NCBI GenBank assembly: GCA_016713925.1
Contig: JADJOH010000007.1
Coordinates: forward strand, 607,501-671,500
Reading direction: 5' to 3'
Length of the DNA stretch: 64,000 bases
Origin: Bacteroidota bacterium
GTDB taxonomy: Bacteria > Bacteroidota > Bacteroidia > AKYH767-A > OLB10
Under the pieces are notes generated by a model. It saw nothing but the letters and a program-made list of their open reading frames with translations, was not told the DNA's origin and ran no database searches. Below are positions 62,820 to 64,000 of this stretch, one piece after another (the first letter of the stretch is position 1; every line of letters begins with the position of its first letter). The position numbers were made by a program, and so were the translations under genes.

Positions 62820-64000
62820 ATGAAAGCTGATGTATTGTTGGGCCTGCAATGGGGCGACGAAGGAAAAGGTAAGGTAGTGGATGTGTTGACTCCGCGTTAT
62901 GATGTTATCGCGCGTTTTCAGGGCGGACCCAATGCCGGACATACACTCGAATTTGAAGGGATAAAGCATGTTTTACATACTATCCCTTCAGGAATATTCC
63001 ATTCCGGAAAAGTAAATGTGATCGGCAATGGTGTCGTTATTGATCCCGTTGTTTTCAAAAAAGAAATTGATGCCTTGGCGCAACGCGGTGTGGATGTGAA
63101 GAAGAATTTATTCATCTCCAGAAAGGCACATCTCATTCTACCCACCCATCGCCTGCTCGACGCCGCTTCAGAAGCGGCCAAAGGCATAGCAAAGATCGGA
63201 TCTACGCTGAAAGGTATCGGACCAGCCTATATGGATAAAACCGGACGCAATGGTTTGCGTATCGGTGATCTGGAGCATCCGCAGTTTCGTAAAATGTATG
63301 ATACCTTAGTGGCAAAGCACACGGAATTGCTTGCACATTATGAGTACGATTATAATCTGGATGATCTGGAGCCGGCATTTTTTGAAGGCGTAGAATTGAT
63401 AAAACAACTGAAGCTCATCGATAGCGAATACCGTCTGAATCAATATCTCGACGAAGGAAAAGCGATTTTAGCAGAAGGTGCGCAAGGATCCTTACTCGAT
63501 ATTGATTTCGGTTCATATCCTTTTGTTACTTCTTCGCATACCATCACCGCCGGGACCTGTATTGGTCTGGGATTGGCTCCCGGTAAAATAGGAGAGGTGT
63601 ACGGAATATTTAAGGCCTATTGCACCCGTGTAGGCAGTGGTCCATTTCCAACCGAGCTGAACGATGCAACCGGTGAAGAACTTCGTGCAAAAGGACATGA
63701 GTTCGGAGCTACAACTGGTCGTCCGCGTAGATGTGGCTGGTTAGATTTACCTGCACTTAAGTATGCGATTATGCTGAACGGAGTCACTCAGCTCATCATG
63801 ATGAAGTCGGATGTATTGAGCGGCTTTGATAAAATAAAAGTCTGTACACAGTATAAATACAGAGGTGAAATCATTGATCATGTACCTTACGATGTGGTGA
63901 ATGAAGAAATTGTTCCGGTATACGAAGAGATGAAAGGCTGGAGTGAAGACCTCATGGTCATCAACGATGCGGAACAATTGCCGGCTGCGCTTTTAACCTA
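62820..64000 (+). CDS. purA: Adenylosuccinate synthetase, 5' part
   Basis: The frame is open to the window's right edge, giving 393 residues of the usual ~420-430. MKADVLLGLQWGDEGKGKVVDVL (phosphate loop GDEGKGK), FQGGPNAGHT, TLKGIGPAYMDKTGRNGLRIGDL, EGAQGSLLDIDFGSYPFVTSSHT and TTGRPRRCGWLDL are all family marks. It makes adenylosuccinate from IMP and aspartate in AMP synthesis. ATG 62820 (MKADV) fits the family start; an in-frame ATG at 62793 would add nine residues. The C-terminal end is outside. Confidence 0.95.
   Translation, partial: MKADVLLGLQWGDEGKGKVVDVLTPRYDVIARFQGGPNAGHTLEFEGIKHVLHTIPSGIFHSGKVNVIGNGVVIDPVVFKKEIDALAQRGVDVKKNLFISRKAHLILPTHRLLDAASEAAKGIAKIGSTLKGIGPAYMDKTGRNGLRIGDLEHPQFRKMYDTLVAKHTELLAHYEYDYNLDDLEPAFFEGVELIKQLKLIDSEYRLNQYLDEGKAILAEGAQGSLLDIDFGSYPFVTSSHTITAGTCIGLGLAPGKIGEVYGIFKAYCTRVGSGPFPTELNDATGEELRAKGHEFGATTGRPRRCGWLDLPALKYAIMLNGVTQLIMMKSDVLSGFDKIKVCTQYKYRGEIIDHVPYDVVNEEIVPVYEEMKGWSEDLMVINDAEQLPAALLT

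Overview
The window is a chromosomal segment of a member of the Bacteroidota. The evidence is gldF and gldG (gliding and type IX secretion ABC components), a C-terminal type IX sorting domain, two DUF1573 lipid/periplasmic-type proteins, YfhO and DUF4834 proteins, and many promoters of the Bacteroidota form TTTG-N18-21-TAnnTTTG. I cannot place it more finely from sequence alone.

Region 1 (1-10015) is an accessory island ending at a tRNA-Asp gene. It holds the right end of a probable type III BREX phage-defence operon (DUF262/DUF1524 nuclease, SNF2 helicase BrxHII, PglZ phosphatase, BrxA), then an orphan 93-aa ORF, a broken membrane-anchored PD-(D/E)XK-type nuclease, and a tyrosine recombinase whose 5' end lies about 240 bp from the tRNA. 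The left end of the island is outside the window.

Region 2 (10016-30236) is mostly core genome: two tandem paralogous membrane proteins, DUF1573 pair, aminotransferase, glycosyltransferase, ECF sigma factor, rsmG, rpmH, an alpha/beta hydrolase, carB, yfhO, a glycosyltransferase, a first asnB, and a seven-repeat SBBP protein with a type IX sorting domain. Region 3 (30239-36519) is a small surface-polysaccharide cluster (glycosyltransferase, two methyltransferases, second asnB, flippase). Region 4 (36520-44996) opens with an unusual 11-bp minisatellite, followed by TPR protein, KirBac channel, ferredoxin-NADP reductase-like protein, xerD, aroQ, peroxiredoxin, CtlX-type hydrolase, CoA transferase, GNAT and trmD. 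Region 5 (44998-54428, minus strand) is a capsule/exopolysaccharide locus: WecA-like transferase, rfbC, Wzc kinase, Wza lipoprotein, a fused double GT4 glycosyltransferase and a third asnB. Region 6 (54490-64000) is gldF, gldG, a DUF4340 gene, dnaN, a RelA/SpoT enzyme, a Fur-family regulator, a STAS protein and the start of purA.

A striking global feature is that about nine genes are broken by single-base changes. Most are consistent with the loss of one base from a short homopolymer, and the two halves join into normal family members. I therefore suspect consensus sequencing errors for most of them, and have recorded the full reconstructed genes. Dispersed heptamer repeats (CGGCTAC family) and the 11-bp array are the most unusual non-coding structures.
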